Shown piece after piece: positions 34,485 through 43,120 of a stretch of DNA of 64,000 bases. Made by a program: the position numbers and the translations under genes. The notes under the pieces were generated by a model that worked only from the letters and a program-made list of their open reading frames with translations, was not told the origin of the DNA and made no database searches. Origin of the DNA: Candidatus Manganitrophaceae bacterium (GTDB lineage: Bacteria > Nitrospirota > Nitrospiria > SBBL01 > JAADHI01); the NCBI GenBank assembly GCA_012960925.1, contig DUAG01000046.1:28590-92589 (forward strand), written 5' to 3'. Position 1 is the first letter of the stretch, and every line of letters begins with the position of its first letter.

Positions 34485-34499
34485 CCAGTACCGCCTCCA

Positions 34500-35324
34500 T
34501 TATACAAAAGTCGCATCGACCAATAAGAAAAACCGGGAGAAGATGGCTCCAATAATGACCATCATCATTGCCACATACAGTAAACCTGTGGCAGACATTG
34601 TTGCCCTTTCCTTGACCGTCTCGAGGATCATCGGTGCTAAAATAACCGGCCCCCCGATTCCAATCAAAAGTCGAATCCAGAGATAAAGCCCTTCAATCGT
34701 ATTCATCAGGAGGGCATTTTTTAAGCGCTGTGGAGGGACCAGAATCATGAGACTGATCAGGGTAAGTCCCGCCTCTAGAAATACAAAGACCATGAACAGC
34801 TTTGCAAGGTTTCGGAGCGGGACAATCGAAAGAGAAGGCCGGGTGAGATAGCTATGGCCTAACAGCATCCCCAGCACACCCGCACCCATCAGGAGGCTGG
34901 AGGACAGAAATTGGGCCGACAGGGAAAGTACGCGGACCAGGCCGGATGATTGGGGAAGATAATACCCGACACTGGCCAGGATCGCAAGGGCCCCAAGAAG
35001 AGAGGCTGACAAGAGAAGTATTCGGCTGTGATGAGGATTGCGAAACCATAGACGGAGATTGTAGACAAAAAGAGTGAGGACAAAAAGAGAGAAGAACAGG
35101 AAAATCATCCCGGTCCAATTCAACTGGAACATCGCCATGCCCCATTCGGACAAAGGGATTGGGAAAAGGGACAGGCCGAGAAGGACGCACAAGAGAAAGA
35201 CGATTCCATTGGTTCTAAAGAACCCGAGCCCGACCGTCTCCAATGAGGGGAGAGACATCCAGAAGATACCTCCGACGGCAAGTTGCCCAAAGACCAAGAA
35301 AGCAATTTCCTGTATCCGGCCCAT
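34500..35324 (-). CDS. Integral membrane protein of unknown function (about 8 helices)
   Basis: 274 residues that are almost all membrane helices. The last helices (SATGLLYVAMMMVIIGAIFSRF) and the overall pattern are loosely like the NrfD/DmsC quinol-linked anchor subunits of molybdoenzyme or polysulphide-reductase complexes, but this is a weak likeness and no iron-sulphur or molybdopterin subunit is adjacent. It precedes the cupin gene and follows the NTF2-like gene by 16 bases, so the three are likely cotranscribed. Confidence 0.6.
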   Translation of the reverse strand: MGRIQEIAFLVFGQLAVGGIFWMSLPSLETVGLGFFRTNGIVFLLCVLLGLSLFPIPLSEWGMAMFQLNWTGMIFLFFSLFVLTLFVYNLRLWFRNPHHSRILLLSASLLGALAILASVGYYLPQSSGLVRVLSLSAQFLSSSLLMGAGVLGMLLGHSYLTRPSLSIVPLRNLAKLFMVFVFLEAGLTLISLMILVPPQRLKNALLMNTIEGLYLWIRLLIGIGGPVILAPMILETVKERATMSATGLLYVAMMMVIIGAIFSRFFLLVDATFV

Positions 35325-35340
35325 AGGCTACGACATACTC

Positions 35341-35769
35341 CTAGTGCCCATTTGGGGAGTCCTCTAGATTTTTTTCTTCGAACATAAGCTGCGGGGACCC
35401 ATGATGGTGGATGAGGAGCCACTGCCCATCTTGACGTTCAAAAAGGTTGGTTCCAATCACCTTGCCTTTAACCCACTTTCCCTCGTTTTGTGTCGAGATC
35501 CGTTCGACACAAAGAGCCCAACCCCACTCTCCATGAATGGTAATATCGAGGACATCGACCTCAAATTTTATCCCATAGGTATGATTAAAGATGACAACCC
35601 AGCTGTCCCGAACCTCTTTCCAGCCAAGACGCGCTTCCCAGCCCGGGTGGACACATTTTATATAATCTTTTTTCGACCAAAGCCCTTCCATCTCCTGAAT
35701 GTCGAGATTCTCAAAAGCCTGATAAAAGGCATCATTGGCCAGACGCACGGCCTCGATGGTATTCTCCAA
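35341..35769 (-). CDS. SnoaL/NTF2-like fold protein
   Basis: 142 residues of the SnoaL_3/DUF4440 kind: an N-terminal helix pair (LANDAFYQAFENLDIQEMEGLW), CVHPGWEARLGWKEVRDSW with the ring of aromatics, and the end WLLIHHHGSP. Such proteins have a cone-shaped pocket and vary in function. It is the first gene of the NTF2-membrane-cupin group and is divergent from the GGDEF gene. Confidence 0.78.
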   Translation of the reverse strand: MENTIEAVRLANDAFYQAFENLDIQEMEGLWSKKDYIKCVHPGWEARLGWKEVRDSWVVIFNHTYGIKFEVDVLDITIHGEWGWALCVERISTQNEGKWVKGKVIGTNLFERQDGQWLLIHHHGSPQLMFEEKNLEDSPNGH

Positions 35770-35893
35770 ATTAAGCCTCCTACTTTAAGTCTTTCTTAAT
35801 ATTCCCTTTGATGTACTTCCCTTCGAAAGGAATCATCCTTTATAACCTACTTTAGGAGAGAGGTCAATGTGATCCGCTTCAGGTATAGAATTC

Positions 35894-37240
35894 TTGACAT
35901 ATGGAGTTGTTATTATTGGTGCATGCGTTGGGGGAAAGAATGTCTTGCGCCGACTCATTCAGTCCAACTGGGTTGAGGTCGTGGGGGTGATCGATCAGGA
36001 TCCTGAAGCGGAAGGGATTTGTCTTGCGCGTGATGCCGGCCTCCCTTATTTTATTGAAGATCCAATAAAAGTTCTGGAGAGGATAGAAGTTGACCTGGTC
36101 TTTGAGCTGACAGGGGATCCTCATGTTAGAGAGGCCTTAGACAATTTTCCGAAAAGATCTTTCGATATCGCCAGCGGACAGGTTACGTTTCTCCTCTGGG
36201 ATGTTATCCGGGAGTTAGAAGAACAGGAAGTCAATATACGAAGACGATTGGGTGAACAGAAGATTCTTTCAGAAATCAGCCTGATGCTTTCCAAGTCGGA
36301 AACCTCTGATCAGGTCTTCGATGCGATTGTCACAGGTGCGATGCGGATGACGAAAATGCCCGCCGGGTCTCTTTCTATCTACAATAACGAGCAAGCAGAA
36401 CTTTTTCTTGTAAGCGCGAAAGGTTTTTCCTCAAGTTTTTACCAGAATGCGGTTTATCCCGTTCGTCTCGGAGGTTTGGCTGAGTATATCCTGTCACGAC
36501 ATGAACTTGTTTTGATCTCAGATACCACCGAGCATCCGACCTTTAACAATCCGGTGATGCTGACAGAAGGAATTCGGTCGCTCATAGGCGTTCCTTTGAT
36601 TTCTGAACGAGGACCGGTTGGCATCCTTTATGTTGATGATTTCAAGGTTCGGGACTTTCGTCCATCCCTTCTGGAAAGCATGTCGGTATTGGGAACCCAG
36701 GCGGTTATTGCCATCCAGAAGCAGCAAGTTTTTGAAAAGATCAAAAACCTCTCGATTCGTGATCCCTTGACGGGTGCCTATAATCGCCGTTATCTAAATG
36801 AGACCTTTCTTTCGGAGTTAGGAAAGGCCGCACGTCTTCATGGTCCCTTGTCTATTCTTATGATTGATATCGACCATTTCAAAGCGGTCAATGATCGATT
36901 TGGACATCTCGCCGGCGATCAAGTCCTGCAAGACCTGGCAAATCTTTTTGATTCTGTCATTCGACCTTATGACACATTAACCCGATTTGGTGGAGAGGAA
37001 TTTCTGATCCTGATGACAAACACAGACGGGCGTGAAGCCCGGGTCGTGGCGGAACGTTTACGGGAGGCCGTTGCATCTTCCAGCCTTCTTCCGGAAAAAG
37101 TCGTCCTGATCTGCAGCATTGGGATCGGGGTCCTCAAACCTGATGAAAAAACGCTTCCATCCCAGGAAGAACTAATTTCACGTGCCGACAAGGCCCTCTA
37201 TAGGGCGAAAGCAGAGGGTCGAAACCGGACGTGCTCCTGA
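35894..37240 (+). CDS. Rossmann-GAF-GGDEF diguanylate cyclase
   Basis: 448 residues. Residues 1-115 are a Rossmann-like NAD(P)-binding fold (VVIIGACVGGKNVL, then VVGVIDQDPEAEGICLARDAG), followed by a GAF domain (about 125-280) and a GGDEF domain with RFGGEEFLIL near 375 and the metal-binding MIDIDHFKAVND near 325. The catalytic motif is intact, so it likely makes c-di-GMP. No inhibitory RxxD site is obvious. The start is TTG at 35894; a better start is blocked by a TGA at 35870. The Rossmann part suggests sensing of a nucleotide or redox cofactor. No membrane segment. Confidence 0.8.
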   Translation: MTYGVVIIGACVGGKNVLRRLIQSNWVEVVGVIDQDPEAEGICLARDAGLPYFIEDPIKVLERIEVDLVFELTGDPHVREALDNFPKRSFDIASGQVTFLLWDVIRELEEQEVNIRRRLGEQKILSEISLMLSKSETSDQVFDAIVTGAMRMTKMPAGSLSIYNNEQAELFLVSAKGFSSSFYQNAVYPVRLGGLAEYILSRHELVLISDTTEHPTFNNPVMLTEGIRSLIGVPLISERGPVGILYVDDFKVRDFRPSLLESMSVLGTQAVIAIQKQQVFEKIKNLSIRDPLTGAYNRRYLNETFLSELGKAARLHGPLSILMIDIDHFKAVNDRFGHLAGDQVLQDLANLFDSVIRPYDTLTRFGGEEFLILMTNTDGREARVVAERLREAVASSSLLPEKVVLICSIGIGVLKPDEKTLPSQEELISRADKALYRAKAEGRNRTCS

Positions 37241-37263
37241 AGACCGACGATCTCCAGGACTAG

Positions 37264-37439
37264 GGAAGCTCTGAATAAGTCATGGATTGTTTTTTTAGGG
37301 CAAAAATGTCCCGCTTCTGCGTTGCAAATCTTTAAAAAGGCGGGCTATGGCTTCGCGAGAACCATCCTCTGCGATTTTCGCCTTGAATCGAAACATTTTA
37401 TCTCCTGAAAAACTCAACCCAGACTTAATCAGAGCTTCC
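37264..37439. mobile_element. MITE-like repeat R2, copy a
   Basis: 176 bases with 18-base ends GGAAGCTCTGAATAAGTC and GACTTAATCAGAGCTTCC (17 of 18 pair). The inverted similarity extends about 48 bases inward (AGGGCAAAAATGT against ACATTTTATCTCCTGA), so it can fold into one long imperfect hairpin. It is about 80% identical by eye to copy b at 45706. No coding frame. It ends on the base before the stop codon (TAA at 37440-37442) of the aldolase-dehydrogenase gene. Confidence 0.8.
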
Positions 37440-39500
37440 TTAGCGAGGAAAGGCCTCTTTTACGCCCCCATCAACCGGCAGGATGGCGCCTGTTGTTTTT
37501 GCGGCCCTGTCAGAGGCGAAGAAGAGAACCGATTGGGCGACGTCTTTGGCGCTTATTCGGGTTTTCAGGAGATTGCGCCTAGCGTAGAACTCCTCCAGGT
37601 CTTTGAGGGAGACCTTGTGGGCGCGGGCACGTTCTTCCCGGATCTCCTGAGACCAAAGACCCGATTCCTCAAAGACCCCGTCTGGATTCACCATATTCAC
37701 GCGAATCCCTTCCTCAGCATTTTCAATGGCCATAATTCGGGCGAGCTGTGCCTGTGCTGCCTTGGAGGCAGAATAGGCACCGAAATCCTTTCCAGGGGCC
37801 AGGACGTTCTTGGTTGCGACGACAACAATGGCACCGCCAAGCCCTTGGGCCTTCATAATTTGTAACGCCATTTTTGATGTTAGAAAGTGGCCTGTCGCAT
37901 TGACGGCAAGAGATGCGTCCCAATCTCTCAGAGTTAATTTGTCTACCGCCGCGCACCGGGCAATGCCTGCGTTGGAAATAAAGATATCAAGACCTCCGAA
38001 ATACAGGGCGGCGGTTTTGAAACCAACCTTGACGCTCTTTTCATTGGTCACATCCATCTCAAGGGCGACGGCCTGTTCTCCTCCAGACCGGGTGTTGATT
38101 TTTGCGACAACTGCCTCGGCTTTTTTCATCTGAATATCTGCCACAATCACGGAGGCACCCGCTTCCACAAAAGATTCAGCAATGGCGCGGCCGATTGCCC
38201 CTGCGCCGCCGGTGATCAAGACCACTTTCCTGGAGAACTCTTTCTCGGGTGGGAGGAGGGTCAGTTTGTAGTTTTCCATTGGCCAATACTCAAAGTTACA
38301 GATTTCCCGTGCCGGGATCGACCGGTAAGCGTCAATCGCCTCCGCGGCCTCAATCACGCCCATCGTGTGGAGGTAAAGCTCACGTGTAATGCCTGCTGCG
38401 CGTCGGTCTTTTCCTGTGGTGAACATCCCGATGCCTGGAATCAGGATGATGCGCGGGTTCGGATCGAGCATTGTGACGCCTTCCGTTTTATAACGATTGA
38501 AGTATTTGACGGAGCGTTCTCTGTAGCCTTCACACGCCTTCCTGATCTCAGAAATGACATCTGAGGTATTCTGGGAGCCCTTGGTTTTGACGAAGAGCGG
38601 CCAGGGTTTTGTGTGGAGAAGGTGGTCCGGGGTAAAGGGACCGATCTGCGTCAAACGTCCGGCCTCTGCGGATCCGGTAAAGTTCAGCACCTTTTGAGAA
38701 TCATCAAATCGGAGGATCATCCGCTTGTTCTGACTGACTTCGCCGCGTAATACCGGAACAAGGGCGGCGGCAAGCGCCTGGCGTTCTTTACGCGCGAGGG
38801 GCTTGATCCGGACAGGCCCCATGGCCTGTTTTCCCCGTTTCTTTCGTGCCGCGTACTGCTCTGCCTCGGAAACCATCCGGATGGTCTGATCATAGGCTTC
38901 TTTTGCAGTTTCCCCCCAAGTGATCAAGCCATGTTTGTCGAGGATAATTGCGCGCAGGCCGGGGTGTAAGCGATAAGCATCAGAGACCCTTTTTGAGAGG
39001 AGAAACCCGGGACGGGTATAATCAACGACCGCGACGTTCTCCCCATAGACCTCCTCGACGATTTTTCGGCTCTTTGTAGTATCCGTCAGGGCACATATTG
39101 CGTCTGCATGGGTATGATAAATGTGCTTTTCCGGAAGGAAGGCATGCAACAGCGTCTCAATAGAGGGCTTCGGAGCCTTGGGTTCCAGGACGGATTTTAA
39201 CTGGTAGGCCACCATCTCTTCGTCGGTCATCGCTTTTCGTGTCTTCAGGAGAAGGAGGTCGTCAAGACGAAGGGGCGTGAAGTTTCCCGGGGAAATGGTT
39301 CGCATGTCAGATCCGCTTCCTTTAATCCAGAGGATAGATGTTGGTAAGCCTTTGTGATCTAAGCCCTCAACTTTTACAGACGAGTTTCCGCCTCCCCAGA
39401 GGACCAGGTTTGTATTGGCCCCGATCAATCTTGAGGTGTAAACCACAAGGTCCAGCCCCGATATCTTTTTTGTTTCCCGATCCGACCATAAACTTTTCAT
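37440..39500 (-). CDS. Bifunctional class II aldolase / short-chain dehydrogenase (RhaD-like)
   Basis: 686 residues. The N-terminal class II aldolase/adducin domain (about 1-390) has WGGGNSSVK near 36 and the zinc site in HTHADAI near 132. The C-terminal short-chain dehydrogenase (about 425-686) has GGAGAIGRAI for NAD(P), the catalytic Ser-Tyr-Lys with YSASKAA, and VNPDGVFEESGLW after it. This fusion is usual for rhamnulose-1-phosphate aldolase/lactaldehyde dehydrogenase-type enzymes, but the substrate is not certain. ATG 39500 is chosen because AGGAGAGGG precedes it. The stop codon abuts the R2 element. Confidence 0.85.
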   Translation of the reverse strand: MKSLWSDRETKKISGLDLVVYTSRLIGANTNLVLWGGGNSSVKVEGLDHKGLPTSILWIKGSGSDMRTISPGNFTPLRLDDLLLLKTRKAMTDEEMVAYQLKSVLEPKAPKPSIETLLHAFLPEKHIYHTHADAICALTDTTKSRKIVEEVYGENVAVVDYTRPGFLLSKRVSDAYRLHPGLRAIILDKHGLITWGETAKEAYDQTIRMVSEAEQYAARKKRGKQAMGPVRIKPLARKERQALAAALVPVLRGEVSQNKRMILRFDDSQKVLNFTGSAEAGRLTQIGPFTPDHLLHTKPWPLFVKTKGSQNTSDVISEIRKACEGYRERSVKYFNRYKTEGVTMLDPNPRIILIPGIGMFTTGKDRRAAGITRELYLHTMGVIEAAEAIDAYRSIPAREICNFEYWPMENYKLTLLPPEKEFSRKVVLITGGAGAIGRAIAESFVEAGASVIVADIQMKKAEAVVAKINTRSGGEQAVALEMDVTNEKSVKVGFKTAALYFGGLDIFISNAGIARCAAVDKLTLRDWDASLAVNATGHFLTSKMALQIMKAQGLGGAIVVVATKNVLAPGKDFGAYSASKAAQAQLARIMAIENAEEGIRVNMVNPDGVFEESGLWSQEIREERARAHKVSLKDLEEFYARRNLLKTRISAKDVAQSVLFFASDRAAKTTGAILPVDGGVKEAFPR

Positions 39501-39576
39501 CGACCCTCTCCTCTTCTTCCCCCCCCCCATTGTTCTCCCGATTCGGACGAGGGGAGGGGCGTGTTGATGACTAATA

Positions 39577-39606
39577 AAAAAGGCTCAAGCTTCTGAGCCT
39601 TTTCGT
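39577..39606. terminator. Intrinsic terminator, possibly bidirectional
   Basis: AAAAAAGGCTCAAGCTTCTGAGCCTTTT: a GGCTCA/TGAGCC stem with A-run before and T-run after. It lies between the aldolase-dehydrogenase start and the HEAT-like gene stop. It would serve the HEAT-like gene if read on the minus strand. Confidence 0.7.
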
Positions 39607-39611
39607 CGCTT

Positions 39612-39652
39612 ATTTGAAGAACCCCGTCCTTCCAGGACGGGGTTTGCAAACA
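39612..39652 (-). repeat. Short hairpin repeat R3, copy c
   Basis: TTTGAAGAACCCCGTCC, TTCC, AGGACGGGGTTTGCAAACATG. On the minus strand it gives CATG, then CAAACCCCGTCC, GGACGGGGTTCTTCAAA, matching the copy at 26617. An 8-bp perfect GC-rich hairpin is kept. It lies just after the terminator at 39577. Confidence 0.6.
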
Positions 39653-39709
39653 TGATGTATTTTTAGATCTTTCCGTGGCTTAAAGCGGAGGATGATGGAG
39701 CGGTCTGCT

Positions 39710-41512
39710 TCAACTCTGGCTTGATGCAGATTCGGGTGTCAATACCGCCACGGTGAAAACTCCTTCCTCTTCCTGGACCAGACGGAAGCGGGCATCTGTG
39801 GGAAGCGGAGTTTCGAGATCTTCTGAAAAAATGTCTTCAATCGTTTTCAGGACGAAGTCTTTTCCCATCTCTGTCGCAGCGATCCCAAGCCCCTGTGCCT
39901 TTGTCTGTTCGGTGTTGCCGAATTCCAGCTCCTCAGTCCCTCCAAATTCTTCCGGAAGACTAAAACCTGAAAAAATGATCTTGGCCTTGGAAAGGGGAGT
40001 AATGAGCGTAATAAGGGCCTTTGAAACTTGATCCAGGGGGAGTATTTTAGGATCCGGCCTGGAGACGGGCCCGGTTTTTGGAATGGACTTGAGTGTTTCA
40101 TGAAGCTTGAGCTTGACATCATTCATCACCAACAGGGGCTCGAGGGCCTTCAGGAGTGCCTGAATCTCGGGATCAGCGACCAGCTTGCGTACCGATGAAA
40201 TAACCTTGATGTGCATGATGGGGAGATCAAAACGTTCTAACATCGGACGTTTTGTTTTCTCGTTAAGAGCAAGCCAACGCTTCAGACGTGCTTTCAGGCT
40301 GGGAATCTGTGCAAACAGTTTGTCTGCCAGCTTTGCCTGAACTTCCGCATGAAGTCCCTTACCTTCCAGAAGTTTTTCCAGTTCTGTCTCGACCTCCTCA
40401 TCAGGAATGTAGGAGGAAATGCTGTCAATGGTTGTTTTTTGCATTATAAGATGGAGCGCCGCAAAATTAGTTTTGAGGAGCTTGATCAGTTCATCACGGG
40501 TCTCGTCTGCTTTAAAGGTTCCGAGCAAACCAACGATATTTTGTTTTTCAAGCTCGTCTTCTGTCTGGTGTAGGAGATCAAACATGCGGGAAAGCCGTTC
40601 TCCATTGGCCGGGAGCGCCTGGAGCGCCTCCCTTGCCCTGTCTTTATCAATGGCGGTTGCCGAGGTAAGCCTTTCACTGTAAAGCTTGAACATGCACTCC
40701 CAGACTTCATCTTCGAGCGGGAGGAGGGTCTTCAGTTTCCTTGCTGCCTTAGCGCGGGAGGTAAGCGCACTTGAAGCCTCTATCCGGATGTTCTCGCTGC
40801 GATTTCTGGCCCCGTCCAGAAGGGCTTGAATGATCGGCTCAGTGCTTGGAAATCCGCTGGGCGCTCCCTCTTTTGGGAGGTTCATGCGGAGTGTCCGCAA
40901 GAGATGAACGGTCGTTCTGTCCAATTTAACGCTTGGAAACCCGGTGAGAAGGGCTTCGAGTGCCTCCGGAGGGTATTTCCCCTGGACGTACTGCGAGAAG
41001 CTATAAAGACTGTCTTCCCCCCCGGTCGAAGCTATTTCAATGATGGTTTGTGTCACGCGGTCACTCTGGCTGAAATTGGAAAGCGTCTTGTAGAGTTCGA
41101 GCCAGACTTGGGGTTCTGCGACGATTTCCTTGTTGTTTAATTGTGAAATAATCGGGTCCAGAAGCTTTTCTTCAAAGGCCTTCCGTTCTTCTGTTTTCTT
41201 TTCGGCGACCAGCCTGACGATGGAACTTCGTAATAAGATGGCCCCTTCGAGATGAACGTCTTTAAAAGGACAAGATAAAAGCGAGAGTATTGCGTCAGCC
41301 ATATCGGCACTAAATGGAAACTTATTGAGAAGGCGGACTTCCAGTTGTCTGATCCATTTGACCGGTTCCTTCTGGATGGCTGAGATTACGAGGGGCCAGA
41401 TCTTAGGATCGGGGATGTTTGCCGTGTAGACCAGTTTTTCAATCGTTGATTTTCTGGATTCATCAGAGGCCTTATCCGGGTCGAGCTTTGCTGCCAGTTC
41501 ATTTTCCATCAT
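39710..41512 (-). CDS. HEAT/ARM-like helical-repeat protein of unknown function
   Basis: 600 residues, nearly all predicted alpha-helix with repeated pairs such as IIQALLDGARNRSENIRIEASSALTSRA and RDELIKLLKTNFAALHLIMQK, typical of HEAT/ARM-like scaffolds. The last 90 residues change in character (FSGFSLPEEFGGTEELEFG, then VFTVAVLTPES) and may form a separate small domain. No signal peptide, no catalytic motif. It is alone between a terminator and an R1 repeat. I do not recognise the family. Confidence 0.7.
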   Translation of the reverse strand: MMENELAAKLDPDKASDESRKSTIEKLVYTANIPDPKIWPLVISAIQKEPVKWIRQLEVRLLNKFPFSADMADAILSLLSCPFKDVHLEGAILLRSSIVRLVAEKKTEERKAFEEKLLDPIISQLNNKEIVAEPQVWLELYKTLSNFSQSDRVTQTIIEIASTGGEDSLYSFSQYVQGKYPPEALEALLTGFPSVKLDRTTVHLLRTLRMNLPKEGAPSGFPSTEPIIQALLDGARNRSENIRIEASSALTSRAKAARKLKTLLPLEDEVWECMFKLYSERLTSATAIDKDRAREALQALPANGERLSRMFDLLHQTEDELEKQNIVGLLGTFKADETRDELIKLLKTNFAALHLIMQKTTIDSISSYIPDEEVETELEKLLEGKGLHAEVQAKLADKLFAQIPSLKARLKRWLALNEKTKRPMLERFDLPIMHIKVISSVRKLVADPEIQALLKALEPLLVMNDVKLKLHETLKSIPKTGPVSRPDPKILPLDQVSKALITLITPLSKAKIIFSGFSLPEEFGGTEELEFGNTEQTKAQGLGIAATEMGKDFVLKTIEDIFSEDLETPLPTDARFRLVQEEEGVFTVAVLTPESASSQS

Positions 41513-41536
41513 TCCCCCATCGTCATAAATTTTTTG

Positions 41537-41682
41537 TCACAACCCACAACCATCCAGCTCTCCTCTCTAAGACTCAATGGCAGTGCTCCTGCGGTACTTG
41601 AATCCTCACGTAGGGATATACGTTCCGGCTCTGTGTTCCTCAAGCCTTGCCCTGAAATCTTGTCCTGGCAACCTGAAGAGCT
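41537..41682 (+). repeat. Dispersed repeat R1, copy D
   Basis: About 146 bases. It contains GCTCCTGCGGTACTTGAATCC, the core hairpin ACGTAGGGATATACGT (41608-41623) and TTCCGGCTCTGTGTTCCTC. The ends are degraded. It fills most of the 372-base gap 41513-41884 between the HEAT-like gene and the NlpC/P60 gene; the remainder (41683-41884) shows no gene. Confidence 0.7.
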
Positions 41683-41884
41683 ATTTTCTATGTTGCCTTT
41701 TATAACCTATTTAGGTGTTTGAGTTCAAGAAATTCTTGGGTTTATCGGATGATGGTCTGATATTGAGGCTTAAATCGATTCTTTTCAGGAAGCGATTTTT
41801 GTGCTGGAACTCTGAAATGGGTCAAATTTTGGGAGGATGGCTCGTACCGCCAGGGACAGAATAATCATTTGTGACGGGGCCTTC

Positions 41885-42379
41885 CTAAAGGATGCTTCGG
41901 GCCCCGCGGTACCGTGTTTTCCAGTATTGGGTGGAGAGTCGCTGAATATTAACTTCTCCTCCGGTCTTGGGCGCGTGAATGAACTCTCCGTTCCCAATGT
42001 AGATCCCGATATGAATGGACCTCCTCTGTCCAATTCTGAAAAAGACGAGGTCTCCCGGGGAAAGCTCATTTTTCCGAACCGCTTCCCCGATACGGATGAG
42101 TTGACGTGTTGTTCGAGGGAGATCCAGGCTGGCTGCCTGGCGGAAAACGTAGTTGATGAGACCACTGCAATCAAAGCCTTTTGGGCTTGCGCCGCCAAAA
42201 AGGTAGGGTACTCCAACCAGGGTGTGGGCTGTTTGAACGATCTTTTTCCGGGCTTGTGTTGTGGGAGGTCTGTGGTCTGAGGTCCATTGAGGAAAAGCCG
42301 CTGCCCGGGGTGCGCTACCGCAAGCGGTCAGCGCGATCAAGAGAAATGAGGTCCAAGCTATTTGTGAGAGGGTCCGCAT
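41885..42379 (-). CDS. NlpC/P60-family cell-wall peptidase, lipoprotein
   Basis: 164 residues. The lipobox Cys is near residue 20 (LIALTAC). The catalytic triad is Cys in PKGFDCSGLINYVF, His in SIHIGIYIGNGEFIHAP (first His of this segment), and the third polar residue is the His in FIHAP. It probably cuts the peptide part of peptidoglycan, as the Spr/MepS group does. It is the last gene of a minus-strand group (desaturase, Dabb, lipoprotein, this gene). Confidence 0.88.
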   Translation of the reverse strand: MRTLSQIAWTSFLLIALTACGSAPRAAAFPQWTSDHRPPTTQARKKIVQTAHTLVGVPYLFGGASPKGFDCSGLINYVFRQAASLDLPRTTRQLIRIGEAVRKNELSPGDLVFFRIGQRRSIHIGIYIGNGEFIHAPKTGGEVNIQRLSTQYWKTRYRGARSIL

Positions 42380-42432
42380 TCCCTTAATGATACCCTGGGG
42401 CCGTTGTTTGTCAATGGTTGCTGAGTCGATGT

Positions 42433-42828
42433 TTAAGGTGATGTAACTTGAACGCGTGTGCCCCCTCCCGGAAGCGGGGTCAGCTTTACAACATAACTTG
42501 CCTCAATATTTCCTTGGTTCACGCGCCATCGTTCAGTGATGACATCACCTTCGACAGAAAGGAACTTTGTGTCAATGACTTTCCCCCCGAAAATCAGGTT
42601 ATTGGCGGAACCCTTTGCATAGGCAGTCTGTTTAAGTTCGCCTCCCTGAATCAGAAAATCAAGATTTGTCCTGATCGGAGGATGGGCACATCCTGTAAAC
42701 GGGAGAAGGCTGAGAGCGAGGAGAAGTAGGCCCAAGGTCCGCAATGAAATCCTGGATAGAGGGTCAAATGGGGTGAAGGAACCATTCAGATGGGAAGGAC
42801 CACCGGGTATGTGATGGTTAAATTTCAT
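42433..42828 (-). CDS. Small lipoprotein of unknown function
   Basis: 131 residues from ATG 42828. A basic N-tail and hydrophobic segment end in the lipobox LLPFTGC (Cys near 47 of this frame). The mature part is beta-rich (LKQTAYAKGSANNLIFGG, then ITERWRVNQGNIEASYVVKLTPLPGGG). The start overlaps the Dabb stop by 11 bases. The unusually long pre-lipobox segment makes a later start possible. Function not known. Confidence 0.7.
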   Translation of the reverse strand: MKFNHHIPGGPSHLNGSFTPFDPLSRISLRTLGLLLLALSLLPFTGCAHPPIRTNLDFLIQGGELKQTAYAKGSANNLIFGGKVIDTKFLSVEGDVITERWRVNQGNIEASYVVKLTPLPGGGTRVQVTSP

Positions 42829-43120
42829 AGTCAACAACCCTTCGCTCAATACAAATCGATTGAAGGAAGGGCAGGAGGGCTCGGTGTTCCGGGTGGCTCT
42901 GATAGACTTTCAGGTCTTCCCGTTTCCCGAACTCAGAATAAAGGACCAAGTCTGAAGAATATTCAGAGTCAGAGAGATCAATGCCAACTTCTAATTGGAG
43001 GAGGCCTTCTATTCTGCCATTAAGGGCCTCTAGTCTCTCTTTTACCTTTTTGGCATTTTCATCTTTGCGATGACCCTCAGCCTCTTCTTTTAATTTCCAG
43101 AAAACAATGTGCTTCATCAT
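42818..43120 (-). CDS. Dabb-family (stress-responsive alpha/beta barrel) protein
   Basis: 100 residues from ATG 43120, which overlaps the desaturase stop as ATGA. The start MKHIVFWKLKEEAEG and the end HPEHRALLPFLQSICIERRVVDYE are the Dabb signature. These are small ferredoxin-fold dimers, mostly of unknown function. Tight coupling to the desaturase suggests a link to lipid or stress metabolism. Confidence 0.85.
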   Translation of the reverse strand: MMKHIVFWKLKEEAEGHRKDENAKKVKERLEALNGRIEGLLQLEVGIDLSDSEYSSDLVLYSEFGKREDLKVYQSHPEHRALLPFLQSICIERRVVDYEI

